DNA from: an uncultured Eubacteriales bacterium
GTDB lineage: Bacteria; Bacillota; Clostridia; Oscillospirales; CAG-272
Assembly (NCBI GenBank): GCA_949286815.1
Contig: CASEEB010000345.1
Coordinates: 1 to 8,184, forward strand
Length of the DNA: 8,184 nucleotides
Reading direction: 5' to 3'
Shown: in pieces, positions 1 to 5,641 of the stretch
Numbering within the stretch: the first letter of the stretch is position 1
How the letters are laid out: each line of letters begins with the position of its first letter
Position numbers and translations under genes: made by a program
Notes under the pieces: generated by a model
What the model was told of the DNA's origin: nothing
The model's input: only the letters and a program-made list of their open reading frames with translations
Database searches by the model: none

Positions 1-487
1 CCACGCTGCCGGCTCCGATCACCGAATTATCGCCAATCGTAACTCCCGGTACAATTACCGCCCCGGCTCCGATCCAACAATTTTTTCCGATATGAACCGG
101 CATATTAAACTGATACGCCTTCTCCCTCAGCTCCGGCAAAATAGGATGCCCTGCCGAAGCGACGGTCACGTTCGGACCGAACATGGTATGGTCTCCGACA
201 TATATATGTGTATCGTCAACCATTGTCAGCCCGAAATTCGCATACACATTGTTGCCGAAATGCACATGCGCTCCTCCGAAGTTCGCATGAAAAGGAGGCT
301 CTATATAACACCCTTCTCCGATCTCGGCAAACATCTGCTTAAGCAATGTTTTGCGCCTCTCCATCTGTGTTGGACGTGTGCTGTTAAACTCATATAACAA
401 ATCCAGTTTCTTAAACTGTTCCGACAGTATTTCCTCATCATTCGGAAGATACAACTCTCCGCTATGCATCTTTTCCTTCATACTCAT
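1..487 (-). CDS. Maltose/galactoside O-acetyltransferase, LacA/Maa family (3' end cut by window edge)
   Basis: Likely a cytoplasmic acetyl-CoA-dependent sugar O-acetyltransferase. Read from 487, the visible 162 residues have an N-terminal Mac-type domain (about residues 5-57, with GELYLPNDEE and FNSTRPTQMERR). A left-handed beta-helix follows, built of hexapeptide repeats (CYIEPPF, NVYANFG, HIYVGDH, NCWIGAGAVIVPG, NSVIGAGSV). His114 in the SAGHP motif matches the catalytic histidine of LacA. The family usually has about 185-205 residues, so roughly 25-40 C-terminal residues lie outside. ATG 487 is preferred; ATG 481 (M3) is also possible. The Shine-Dalgarno is modest (AAAGG about 12 nt upstream). 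The frame stays open to a stop at 518-520, so a GTG at 496 cannot be excluded. It has its own promoter (544-572). The natural substrate cannot be read from sequence. Confidence 0.93.
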   Translation of the reverse strand, partial: MSMKEKMHSGELYLPNDEEILSEQFKKLDLLYEFNSTRPTQMERRKTLLKQMFAEIGEGCYIEPPFHANFGGAHVHFGNNVYANFGLTMVDDTHIYVGDHTMFGPNVTVASAGHPILPELREKAYQFNMPVHIGKNCWIGAGAVIVPGVTIGDNSVIGAGSV

Positions 488-543
488 CTTTAACACCAGC
501 CTTTCATGACCAGCCAATTACTGTTTATTTTGTAAACCGCCTT

Positions 544-572
544 ATAATAACATATCTTAATTGCTTTTTCAA
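544..572 (-). promoter_or_regulatory. Sigma-A-type promoter of the O-acetyltransferase gene
   Basis: On the minus strand a -35 box TTGAAA (572-567) and a -10 box TATTAT (549-544), preceded by TGT, are separated by exactly 17 bp. The expected start near 537 leaves a leader of about 50 nt before ATG 487. This suggests the acetyltransferase is transcribed independently of the small genes upstream. Confidence 0.7.
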
Positions 573-729
573 CCCTTTTATGTTATTAAAAACGTAAGCT
601 CTGCCGAATATCAAAGAATTGCTTTTGAATTTCGACAGTCCAGCAAAGCCGCTAAAAACAACAAAATATCAATAATTTTTTTCAAGGCACAGGTCTCATG
701 GCATTTTTCTCGGAGTCATTTGTATTTCA
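573..729. other. Intergenic stretch with no supportable gene
   Basis: This AT-rich stretch separates the small reading frame ending at 730 from the acetyltransferase promoter. I see no convincing coding frame, RNA gene or intrinsic terminator. Only very short frames occur, such as a TTG-started 24-codon frame on the minus strand at 685-611, which has no ribosome binding site. Confidence 0.5.
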
Positions 730-855
730 TTAAATATCCTTTTTCTCCTGTTCTTTGCCGGCCGCCTTTTTGCACAGCCGTTTGACTCCTTTACACAGAA
801 AGTCGGATCCGACCGTCAGAGCGGCGGCGATCAATACTTCATTTACATATTGCAT
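730..855 (-). CDS. Small unrecognised protein, 41 aa, hydrophobic helix plus basic tail (may be the 3' part of a frameshifted gene)
   Basis: From ATG 855 the frame encodes 41 residues. Residues 5-20 form a mostly apolar segment (NEVLIAAALTVGSDFL). A Lys/Arg-rich tail follows with two cysteines (CKGVKRLCKKAAGK) and a charged end (EQEKKDI). The layout suggests a small membrane-associated peptide, but the hydrophobic stretch is short for a full transmembrane helix. A Shine-Dalgarno AAAGGA (871-866) lies 10 nt before the ATG. The same frame stays open upstream to a stop at 906-904 and reads plausibly (REEYIYEVYGKETWF), so the protein may really be the C-terminal part of a longer one begun in the overlapping frame at 992. 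It lies downstream of a strong promoter with a tetR-type operator (1015-1069). I do not recognise the family. Confidence 0.5.
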   Translation of the reverse strand: MQYVNEVLIAAALTVGSDFLCKGVKRLCKKAAGKEQEKKDI

Positions 856-992
856 AAACCAAGTTTCCTTTCCGTAAACTTCATAAATATATTCTTCGCG
901 ATTTTAAAAATGCAGTCTGTGATAAATTCATCAGAAACGCGGGGGGAAAATATATTTTCACAAACCTGTCTTTCCGCGTCACTCCGCATCAT
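843..992 (-). CDS. Small unrecognised reading frame, 49 aa, overlapping the next one by 13 nt (possible 5' part of a broken gene)
   Basis: The frame starts at tandem ATGs (992 and 989) and encodes 49 residues beginning MMRSDAERQVCENIF. The first 30 residues look protein-like (SPRVSDEFITDC). The last part looks less natural than the -1 frame over the same bases. Reading to residue 30 and then shifting by one base at the A-run (T5 then A4 on the minus strand, 910-902) would join it to the downstream frame and give one protein of about 87 residues. As written, the two frames overlap by 13 nt (855-843). No good Shine-Dalgarno precedes ATG 992; the nearest purine-rich stretch (GCGGA) is about 16 nt away. 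It is the first frame after the promoter at 1041-1069, with a leader of about 40 nt. No family recognised. Confidence 0.4.
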   Translation of the reverse strand: MMRSDAERQVCENIFSPRVSDEFITDCIFKIAKNIFMKFTERKLGLCNM

Positions 993-1014
993 CAAATCAT
1001 AATTTTATATCCGC

Positions 1015-1034
1015 AAGTTAGTTATAACTAACTT
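1015..1034. promoter_or_regulatory. Perfect 20-bp palindromic operator, same type as the one next to tetR
   Basis: AAGTTAGTTATAACTAACTT is identical to its own reverse complement. It matches 17 of 20 positions of the site at 7492-7511 beside tetR, including both AGTTAG/CTAACT half-sites. It starts 6 bp downstream of the -10 box of a minus-strand promoter, so it covers the transcription start, a normal repressor position. The likely ligand is the TetR protein encoded at 7534-8151; this is inference from the shared site. Confidence 0.78.
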
Positions 1035-1040
1035 ATAAAC

Positions 1041-1069
1041 ATTATACATTATTTTTATAAAAAAGTCAA
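1041..1069 (-). promoter_or_regulatory. Near-consensus sigma-A promoter facing the small reading frames
   Basis: On the minus strand TTGACT (1069-1064) and TATAAT (1046-1041) are separated by 17 bp, one mismatch from full consensus. Transcription would start around 1034, inside the palindrome at 1015-1034. It should drive the small frames at 992-730. Confidence 0.82.
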
Positions 1070-1076
1070 TATTAAA

Positions 1077-1121
1077 CGAAAAAAATTTTAAGGCAAAACC
1101 TCACAATTCCGCTGTAAAATT
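1077..1121 (-). terminator. Weak candidate terminator downstream of the P-type ATPase gene
   Basis: On the minus strand AATTTTA (1121-1115) can pair with TAAAATT (1090-1084), with a small inner AGG/CCT pairing and a T-run at the 3' edge (1085-1079). The stem is AT-rich and interrupted by a large bulge, so it may be weak. It lies about 110 nt past the ATPase stop and just before the next promoter. No better candidate is visible between 1231 and 1070. Confidence 0.28.
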
Positions 1122-1231
1122 CCACAGCCGCATTACGGTTAAACAAATCACAATTTTATTGACATATTTGTAATCTGCGGAGTAAGCGAAAATTGTTCGG
1201 ATTGCCTTAAATCTTAAATAATACTATCAGG

Positions 1232-3154
1232 TCACACGGATTCGGATTTCTTTGATTTTTTCTCTTTTTTCCATTTCAGCAAAAGCGCCGAATTTATAAT
1301 GACCAGAACAGACCCGGCGTTGTGAACAAGCGCGCCTATGACCGGGTTTAAAATGCCCGTAATTGCAAGCGCGATCGCGACAAAGTTCAGCGTCATCGAA
1401 AAAATCATATTAAGCTTTATTGTCGTCATCATGCGTCTTGACAGCATAAACAAGTGCGGAAGTTCCTTAACTTCATCATCAATCAAAGCGATATCCGCCG
1501 CGTCAACCGCAATATCGCTTCCGACGCCTCCCATGGCAATACCGACATTGGCTTTTCTCAGAGCGGGAGCGTCATTTATTCCGTCTCCGATCATACAGAC
1601 CTTAATTCCGTTTTTCTGAAAATTCTCAATAGCCGAAAGCTTATCCTCGGGAAGGCAATCAGACCGTATATCATCTATGTGCAGTTGTTGCCCTATATGG
1701 TTTGCGGCGTTTGAGCCGTCTCCCGTAAGCAATACGGGAGTTACTCCAATTGCTTTCAGACTGTCGATTACCTGAGCTCCGTCCTCCCTTAATGTATCGG
1801 AAAGAACAATATATCCGGCAAATTCATAGTCTAAAACCGCGTAAATTACGGTACATCCCTCCAAAAGATATTTTTGTATCTCTTCTTCTCTCCGCCCAAA
1901 GGATATATTGTTAGTTTCGAGCAGTTTTTTATTTCCCGCCATCACCGTCCTTTGATTTACTGTAGCCACAACTCCTTCTCCGGGTATCATTCTGAAATTT
2001 TCAACATTGTAAAACGCACCTTGTGCTTTTCCGAAACCGGCAACAATGGCTTTTCCGAGCGGATGCTCCGACATTTGCTCCGCCGATGCCACAAAGCCGT
2101 AGAGTTCGCTGTCTTTCAAACAAGGAATAACACTGTGTACCGAAACCACCTGAGGCTTTCCGTACGTTAAAGTTCCGGTTTTGTCAAAAGTAATTCTATC
2201 GACCTGTGAAAGTCTTTCAAGCGCGTCTCCCTCCCGCACAAGAAAGCCATGCTTTGTGACGTTGCCGATGGCCGCCATAATAGCGGTGGGAGTGGCAAGC
2301 ACCAAAGCGCAGGGACAAAATACAACAAGTATCGTGACCGCGCGAATAATTTCTCCGGTGACTATCCATGTAAGAACCGCAGCACTGAGCGCTATCACAA
2401 CAATCCATGTCGCCCATCTGTCGGCAAGACTTACAATTTTTGCCTTACCCGCGTCGGCAGACTGTACAAGCTTTATCATGCGCCTGATAGAGCTGTCCTC
2501 TCCAACCCTTTCGGCGCGCATGTCAAAGGCGCCGAACTGATTTACCGTACCGCTTGAAACGCTGTCCCCGGCACACTTATCCACCGGAAGCGACTCTCCG
2601 GTCATAACCGCTTGATTAATTGAGGTTTCTCCGGAAACAATAATGCCGTCCACCGGAACGGTCTCACCCGGAAGCACACGGATGATATCCCCCGCTTTTA
2701 CCTCCTGCGCGGGAATGACGCTTTCTTCTCCGTTGAAAATAACTCTCGCCGTCTCGGGCGTCAGACGCACCAGCCTTTCAATCCCCGCTCTCGCTTTTGC
2801 CACTGTCAAATCCTCAAGCAAAGCTCCGAGCTGCATAATAAACGCCACCTCGCCCGCCGCGAAATCCTCACGTATGCAAACAGACGCCACGAGAGCTATC
2901 GAAACCAACACATCGGCCTTGATATCGAAAGCGGTCAAGAGTCCTATAATTGCCTCAAGTATAATGGGAACCCCGCATAAAATCACGGAAACCCACGCGA
3001 TATCGAACGGCAGGGGTAAAAAATCGGTTTCCCGGTCAATCAGACTCAGAATCAAAGAAGCTCCGGAAACACACAGCAATATTATTTCTTTTTTTATACC
3101 GCCGAGCTCCAAAAAGTGTTCTGCTTTTTCAGAAATCTTTTTTACAATCTTCAT
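1232..3154 (-). CDS. Heavy-metal P1B-type ATPase, efflux pump, probably copper
   Basis: Inner-membrane ATP-driven metal exporter of 640 residues. It shows the full catalytic set: TGES (185-188) in the actuator domain, the metal-binding CPC in the sixth-helix region (280-282), phosphorylated Asp324 in DKTGT, the SEHP nucleotide-site motif (362-365) and the GDGIND hinge (523-528). Hydrophobic segments lie near 24-40, 51-76, 82-93, 250-295, 582-600 and 604-625. It has no N-terminal heavy-metal-binding CxxC domain, so it is shorter than a typical CopA. The last helices carry N582, LN at 589-590 and HNAGS at 611-615, where copper pumps usually have YN and MxxSS, so the metal is uncertain. Start ATG 3154 follows AAGGAG (3165-3160) by 5 nt. 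The CsoR-like operator at the promoter and csoR next door support copper. Confidence 0.95.
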   Translation of the reverse strand: MKIVKKISEKAEHFLELGGIKKEIILLCVSGASLILSLIDRETDFLPLPFDIAWVSVILCGVPIILEAIIGLLTAFDIKADVLVSIALVASVCIREDFAAGEVAFIMQLGALLEDLTVAKARAGIERLVRLTPETARVIFNGEESVIPAQEVKAGDIIRVLPGETVPVDGIIVSGETSINQAVMTGESLPVDKCAGDSVSSGTVNQFGAFDMRAERVGEDSSIRRMIKLVQSADAGKAKIVSLADRWATWIVVIALSAAVLTWIVTGEIIRAVTILVVFCPCALVLATPTAIMAAIGNVTKHGFLVREGDALERLSQVDRITFDKTGTLTYGKPQVVSVHSVIPCLKDSELYGFVASAEQMSEHPLGKAIVAGFGKAQGAFYNVENFRMIPGEGVVATVNQRTVMAGNKKLLETNNISFGRREEEIQKYLLEGCTVIYAVLDYEFAGYIVLSDTLREDGAQVIDSLKAIGVTPVLLTGDGSNAANHIGQQLHIDDIRSDCLPEDKLSAIENFQKNGIKVCMIGDGINDAPALRKANVGIAMGGVGSDIAVDAADIALIDDEVKELPHLFMLSRRMMTTIKLNMIFSMTLNFVAIALAITGILNPVIGALVHNAGSVLVIINSALLLKWKKEKKSKKSESV

Positions 3155-3164
3155 ATGCTCTCCT

Positions 3165-3188
3165 TATACATATAGGGGTATATGTATA
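3165..3188. promoter_or_regulatory. CsoR-type operator in front of the P-type ATPase gene
   Basis: TATACATATA (3165-3174) and TATATGTATA (3179-3188) are perfect inverted arms around a GGGG core (3175-3178). The ATATAGGGGTATAT centre resembles known CsoR sites, which have short G/C runs flanked by TA-rich arms. It touches the last base of the -10 box and covers the predicted start site and the edge of the Shine-Dalgarno, so bound CsoR would block initiation and metal would relieve it. The assignment rests on similarity and on the adjacent csoR. Confidence 0.78.
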
Positions 3189-3216
3189 TTATACACTGCC
3201 GATCGTGTTTTGTCAA
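3188..3216 (-). promoter_or_regulatory. Perfect consensus sigma-A promoter of the P-type ATPase gene
   Basis: On the minus strand TTGACA (3216-3211) and TATAAT (3193-3188) are separated by exactly 17 bp. Initiation is expected near 3181, within the CsoR-type inverted repeat. Such a strong core promoter fits a gene kept off by a repressor. Confidence 0.9.
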
Positions 3217-3238
3217 TAGGCACAATAAATTAAAGCGC

Positions 3239-3306
3239 AAAATCAAAAAGGCGGAACATCCTAAGACTTCCGACTACCTTCGGATACCGTCTTTTTCCCC
3301 GCCTTT
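3239..3306 (-). terminator. Intrinsic terminator of csoR
   Basis: On the minus strand AAAGGCGG (3306-3299) pairs with CCGCCTTT (3254-3247). Inside are AAGAC/GTCTT and CCGA/TCGG pairings. A T-rich tail follows directly (TTTTTGATTTT, down to 3239). It starts about 30 nt after the csoR stop and ends about 20 nt before the ATPase -35 box, so csoR and the ATPase are separate transcripts. The loop is unusually long and branched for a terminator. Confidence 0.6.
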
Positions 3307-3336
3307 ATCAAAATTCTTTATAACATATAGAAGTAA

Positions 3337-3612
3337 TCATTGCATGTTTGCGAAACGTTCCACCGCCTTGGTGAAATTTTCAATAGTCTTGTCCGCATCG
3401 CCGTGTTCGATTCCGTCTCTTACACAGTGCTTTAAATGCCCTTCCAGCACCACCTGACCCGCTTTATTCAAAGCCGATTTCGCCGCGCTTATCTGAGAAA
3501 GTATATCTTCACATGGAATGTCCTGTTCTATCATTCTGTCTATCGCCTGTATCTGTCCGATGATTTTCGCCAGCCTGCGATGCAGGTTTTCCGTATCCAT
3601 ACACTGTTTCAT
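3337..3612 (-). CDS. csoR: CsoR-family copper-sensing transcriptional repressor
   Basis: A 91-residue, all-helical DUF156/CsoR-family protein, a tetrameric DNA-binding repressor released by Cu(I). The typical N-terminal segment is visible (LHRRLAKIIGQIQAIDRMIE). Cys34, His59 and Cys63 (PCEDIL; GHLKHC) match the Cys-His-Cys Cu(I) ligands of CsoR. The histidine argues against the persulfide sensor CstR, which lacks it, and against nickel (RcnR-type) ligand sets. ATG 3612 is chosen because GGAGGA (3624-3619) lies 6 nt upstream and the length fits the family. The open frame continues to 3768, but that part crosses the promoter and a hairpin and is not coding. No CsoR-type inverted repeat is visible at its own promoter. 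Confidence 0.93.
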   Translation of the reverse strand: MKQCMDTENLHRRLAKIIGQIQAIDRMIEQDIPCEDILSQISAAKSALNKAGQVVLEGHLKHCVRDGIEHGDADKTIENFTKAVERFANMQ

Positions 3613-3651
3613 TTTCGATCCTCCGTGCCGCTTTGGCATCTTATTGCAATT

Positions 3652-3680
3652 ATTATAACAAAAAAAAATAAAAAAGTCAA
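3652..3680 (-). promoter_or_regulatory. Sigma-A-type promoter of csoR
   Basis: On the minus strand TTGACT (3680-3675) and TATAAT (3657-3652) have a 17-bp spacer made almost entirely of T. The start near 3645 gives a leader of about 33 nt that carries the GGAGGA site. No G-run inverted repeat of the kind at 3165-3188 overlaps it. Confidence 0.82.
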
Positions 3681-3713
3681 GGAAATCATCATGACCCATA
3701 CAATACTTTTGAC

Positions 3714-3738
3714 GGCGGAGGTCTTGACGACCTCCGCC
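3714..3738. repeat. Strong GC-rich hairpin (10-bp perfect stem) between the ABC operon and csoR
   Basis: GGCGGAGGTC (3714-3723) and GACCTCCGCC (3729-3738) form a perfect 10-bp stem with a 5-nt loop. No T-run follows on either strand, so it is not a canonical intrinsic terminator. Its place, 170 nt past the ABC operon and upstream of the csoR promoter, suggests transcript-end stabilisation or a transcription roadblock. Function unproven. Confidence 0.6.
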
Positions 3739-3846
3739 TTGGCAGCTTAAAAACCGTAAACTTTTCACACTTTAACAGTGCGCTCATAATGGCAAACAAA
3801 GAAAAGAATTTGTTCAAATATAGGGGCTAAACTCCGTCATTCAACG

Positions 3847-3881
3847 TTTTCAGTGGGGAGATTGTATCTCCGCACTGAAAA
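3847..3881. repeat. Long hairpin (15 pairs, one mismatch, 3-nt loop) just past the ABC operon
   Basis: TTTTCAGTG (3847-3855) pairs with CACTGAAAA (3873-3881). After one G/G mismatch, GGAGAT (3857-3862) pairs with ATCTCC (3866-3871) around a TGT loop. It begins about 29 nt after the ABC stop codon, where a terminator is expected. On the minus strand the T-run lies before the stem, not after, so it looks more like an mRNA 3'-end stabiliser or atypical terminator. The rest of 3613-3909 holds the csoR promoter and the hairpin at 3714; nothing else is clear. Confidence 0.6.
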
Positions 3882-3909
3882 AATCAAGCGGCAAAAAATC
3901 TTAATTTGG

Positions 3910-5637
3910 TTATATAGTCCAGTTTCCGCTTTTTGTCTGGATATCAACCATATGCGTATATACCCCGTTTTTTTGATACAGCTTATCCGGCGCCCCTTCT
4001 TCGGCAACCCTCCCTTCCGAGAGGACAACTATCTTATCCGCACCCGCCACGGTACGCATACGATGTGCTATAACAAGCACGGTTTTATTCCTGATAAGCT
4101 TGGAAATAGCAGACTGTATAAGTGTTTCATTCTCCACATCAAGACTCGCTGTCGCCTCGTCAAGCAAAATTATGGGCGCATCCTTGAGAAACGCTCTCGC
4201 AATCGAAATTCTCTGTCTTTCTCCGCCTGACAGTTCACATCCGTTTTCCCCTATCTCGGTGTTCCAACTGTTCGGCAGTCTTTCGGCAAACTCATCACAA
4301 TTCGCAAGACGCGCGGCCCTCAGCACCTCCTCGTCTGTGGCGTCCTTTTTACCGATACGTATATTTTCCATAACGGTATTGTTAAACAGCGTAACGTCCT
4401 GAAACACGATGGAGTAGAGTGACATCAGCGTTTCGGGATCAATCTTTGATATGTCCATTCCGCCAACCGTAATTTTTCCCTTCTGAATATCCCAAAATCT
4501 CGCCGCAAGACGTGAGACCGTTGTTTTACCGCCTCCCGATGGTCCTACAAGCGCGGTAACTTCTCCCTGCTTTGCGGTAAAGGATACGTCCCGAAGTACC
4601 GTCTCACCGGAATTGTAAGAAAAACCGACATGGTCGAATACAATATCGCAGCCGCGGTTTGTAAGCGTGTCGCTGCCGATTTGAACCGGATGGTCAAGTA
4701 TCTCATTCATACGGTCAATATTAGTCTGAGTGGCGTTTATAGCCGCGAGATTTTGCAGCGCTCCCGAAAGCGGGTCGTAAAAACGGGACGCAATCAGAAG
4801 AAACATAAAGAAGGTCAGTACATCAAGCGAACCGTCAATAAGCAGTAAAGCTCCCACAAGGGCGACGGTTGCGATCCCAAGCTTTAAAATCAGCTGAGCG
4901 GAAACCACCCATACCGCCAGCCCGAATTCCGTAATAACCGAACGCTTCTCCACATCTCTTATTTTTTTATCAAGCCCAGACAGATACTCCTCCTCGGCAT
5001 TATACGCTTTAAGATCACGGACCGTTTCGATATATTCCTGTATACCGTCGGCACACGCCATTTTCACCGCCATTGTCTTTTTATGCATCTTTCTCTGTAC
5101 TCCGGATGAGAAAAATACGATCGCAAAGGCTATCGGAACTACCCAAAGGACCGCAAGCGCCATACGCCAATCAAAGAAAAACAGAAAGACCGCTATAATT
5201 ACAGTAGAAATCATCGAACCGTAAAGTTCGGGAAAATAATGAGAAAAATTCTGTTCGAGAGTTGTGCAGTCCGCCATTATTGTGCTTGTAAGGTCGGCAA
5301 GATCCTTTTTGCCGAAAAATGACAGCGGAAGCTTACGGAGTTTTTCCGCTATTGATATACGTCTTTTGCCGCTTTCGGTGTAAGTGGCGAAATACGTGGC
5401 GTTATACTGAAACCGTGTGGTTACCATTATCAGCAAGATACAAATAACACAGCCCACAATGTAAAAAGCGATCCTGTCCTGCGCGCCGCCGTTCATCAGA
5501 TCAGACACCAGAAGATAAAGCATTGAGACCGGCAGCATAAACGAAAAATTCTGAAAAGCGCAAGCTACACATCCCCAGATGAGGTCGACCGCGCCCTGTC
5601 TTGAGAGCGCAAATTTTTTTTGGAGTTTCTTAACCAT
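3910..5637 (-). CDS. ABC exporter half-transporter (permease fused to ATPase), second subunit
   Basis: A 575-residue type IV ABC exporter half: membrane domain (about 15-300, with apolar segments near 20-45, 58-73, 140-180 and 240-285) followed by the ATPase domain. It has Walker A GPSGGGKTT (365-373), Q-loop Gln413, signature LSGGERQR (469-476), Walker B IILLDE with Glu494, D-loop SLD and H-loop His525, so the ATP site looks intact. ATG 5637 is chosen: AAGGAGGG (5653-5646) lies 8 nt upstream inside the previous gene, and the gap to that gene's stop is only 4 nt, implying translational coupling. The open frame extends to 5814, but that part overlaps the first ABC gene out of frame and is not coding. 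It likely pairs with the first subunit as a heterodimer. DEATASLDVENE and the C-terminal tail (IQTKSGNWTI) resemble the YbtPQ/IrtAB-like subgroup, from memory. Substrate unknown. Confidence 0.95.
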   Translation of the reverse strand: MVKKLQKKFALSRQGAVDLIWGCVACAFQNFSFMLPVSMLYLLVSDLMNGGAQDRIAFYIVGCVICILLIMVTTRFQYNATYFATYTESGKRRISIAEKLRKLPLSFFGKKDLADLTSTIMADCTTLEQNFSHYFPELYGSMISTVIIAVFLFFFDWRMALAVLWVVPIAFAIVFFSSGVQRKMHKKTMAVKMACADGIQEYIETVRDLKAYNAEEEYLSGLDKKIRDVEKRSVITEFGLAVWVVSAQLILKLGIATVALVGALLLIDGSLDVLTFFMFLLIASRFYDPLSGALQNLAAINATQTNIDRMNEILDHPVQIGSDTLTNRGCDIVFDHVGFSYNSGETVLRDVSFTAKQGEVTALVGPSGGGKTTVSRLAARFWDIQKGKITVGGMDISKIDPETLMSLYSIVFQDVTLFNNTVMENIRIGKKDATDEEVLRAARLANCDEFAERLPNSWNTEIGENGCELSGGERQRISIARAFLKDAPIILLDEATASLDVENETLIQSAISKLIRNKTVLVIAHRMRTVAGADKIVVLSEGRVAEEGAPDKLYQKNGVYTHMVDIQTKSGNWTI

Positions 5638-5641
5638 ACTC

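Noticed and set aside
611..685. Minus-strand TTG-started 24-codon frame with a hydrophobic stretch
   Set aside because: No Shine-Dalgarno, a rare start codon and an AT-rich sequence that gives Leu/Ile/Lys by chance.
561..785. Plus-strand 74-codon open frame
   Set aside because: No ribosome site, low-complexity aromatic-rich translation, and it crosses the acetyltransferase promoter region and the coherent minus-strand small frame.
930..980. ACGCGG and CCGCGT arms as a terminator or structured RNA
   Set aside because: Only 6 bp with a loop of over 30 nt and no T-run; it lies within the small reading frame.
2643..3233. Long plus-strand open frame of 196 codons opposite the P-type ATPase
   Set aside because: Shadow of a gene with complete catalytic motifs; the translation is Ser/Thr/Ile-rich and has no ribosome site.
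3613..3768. N-terminal extension of csoR by 52 residues
   Set aside because: It runs through the csoR promoter and a hairpin, has no family resemblance, and GGAGGA precedes ATG 3612.
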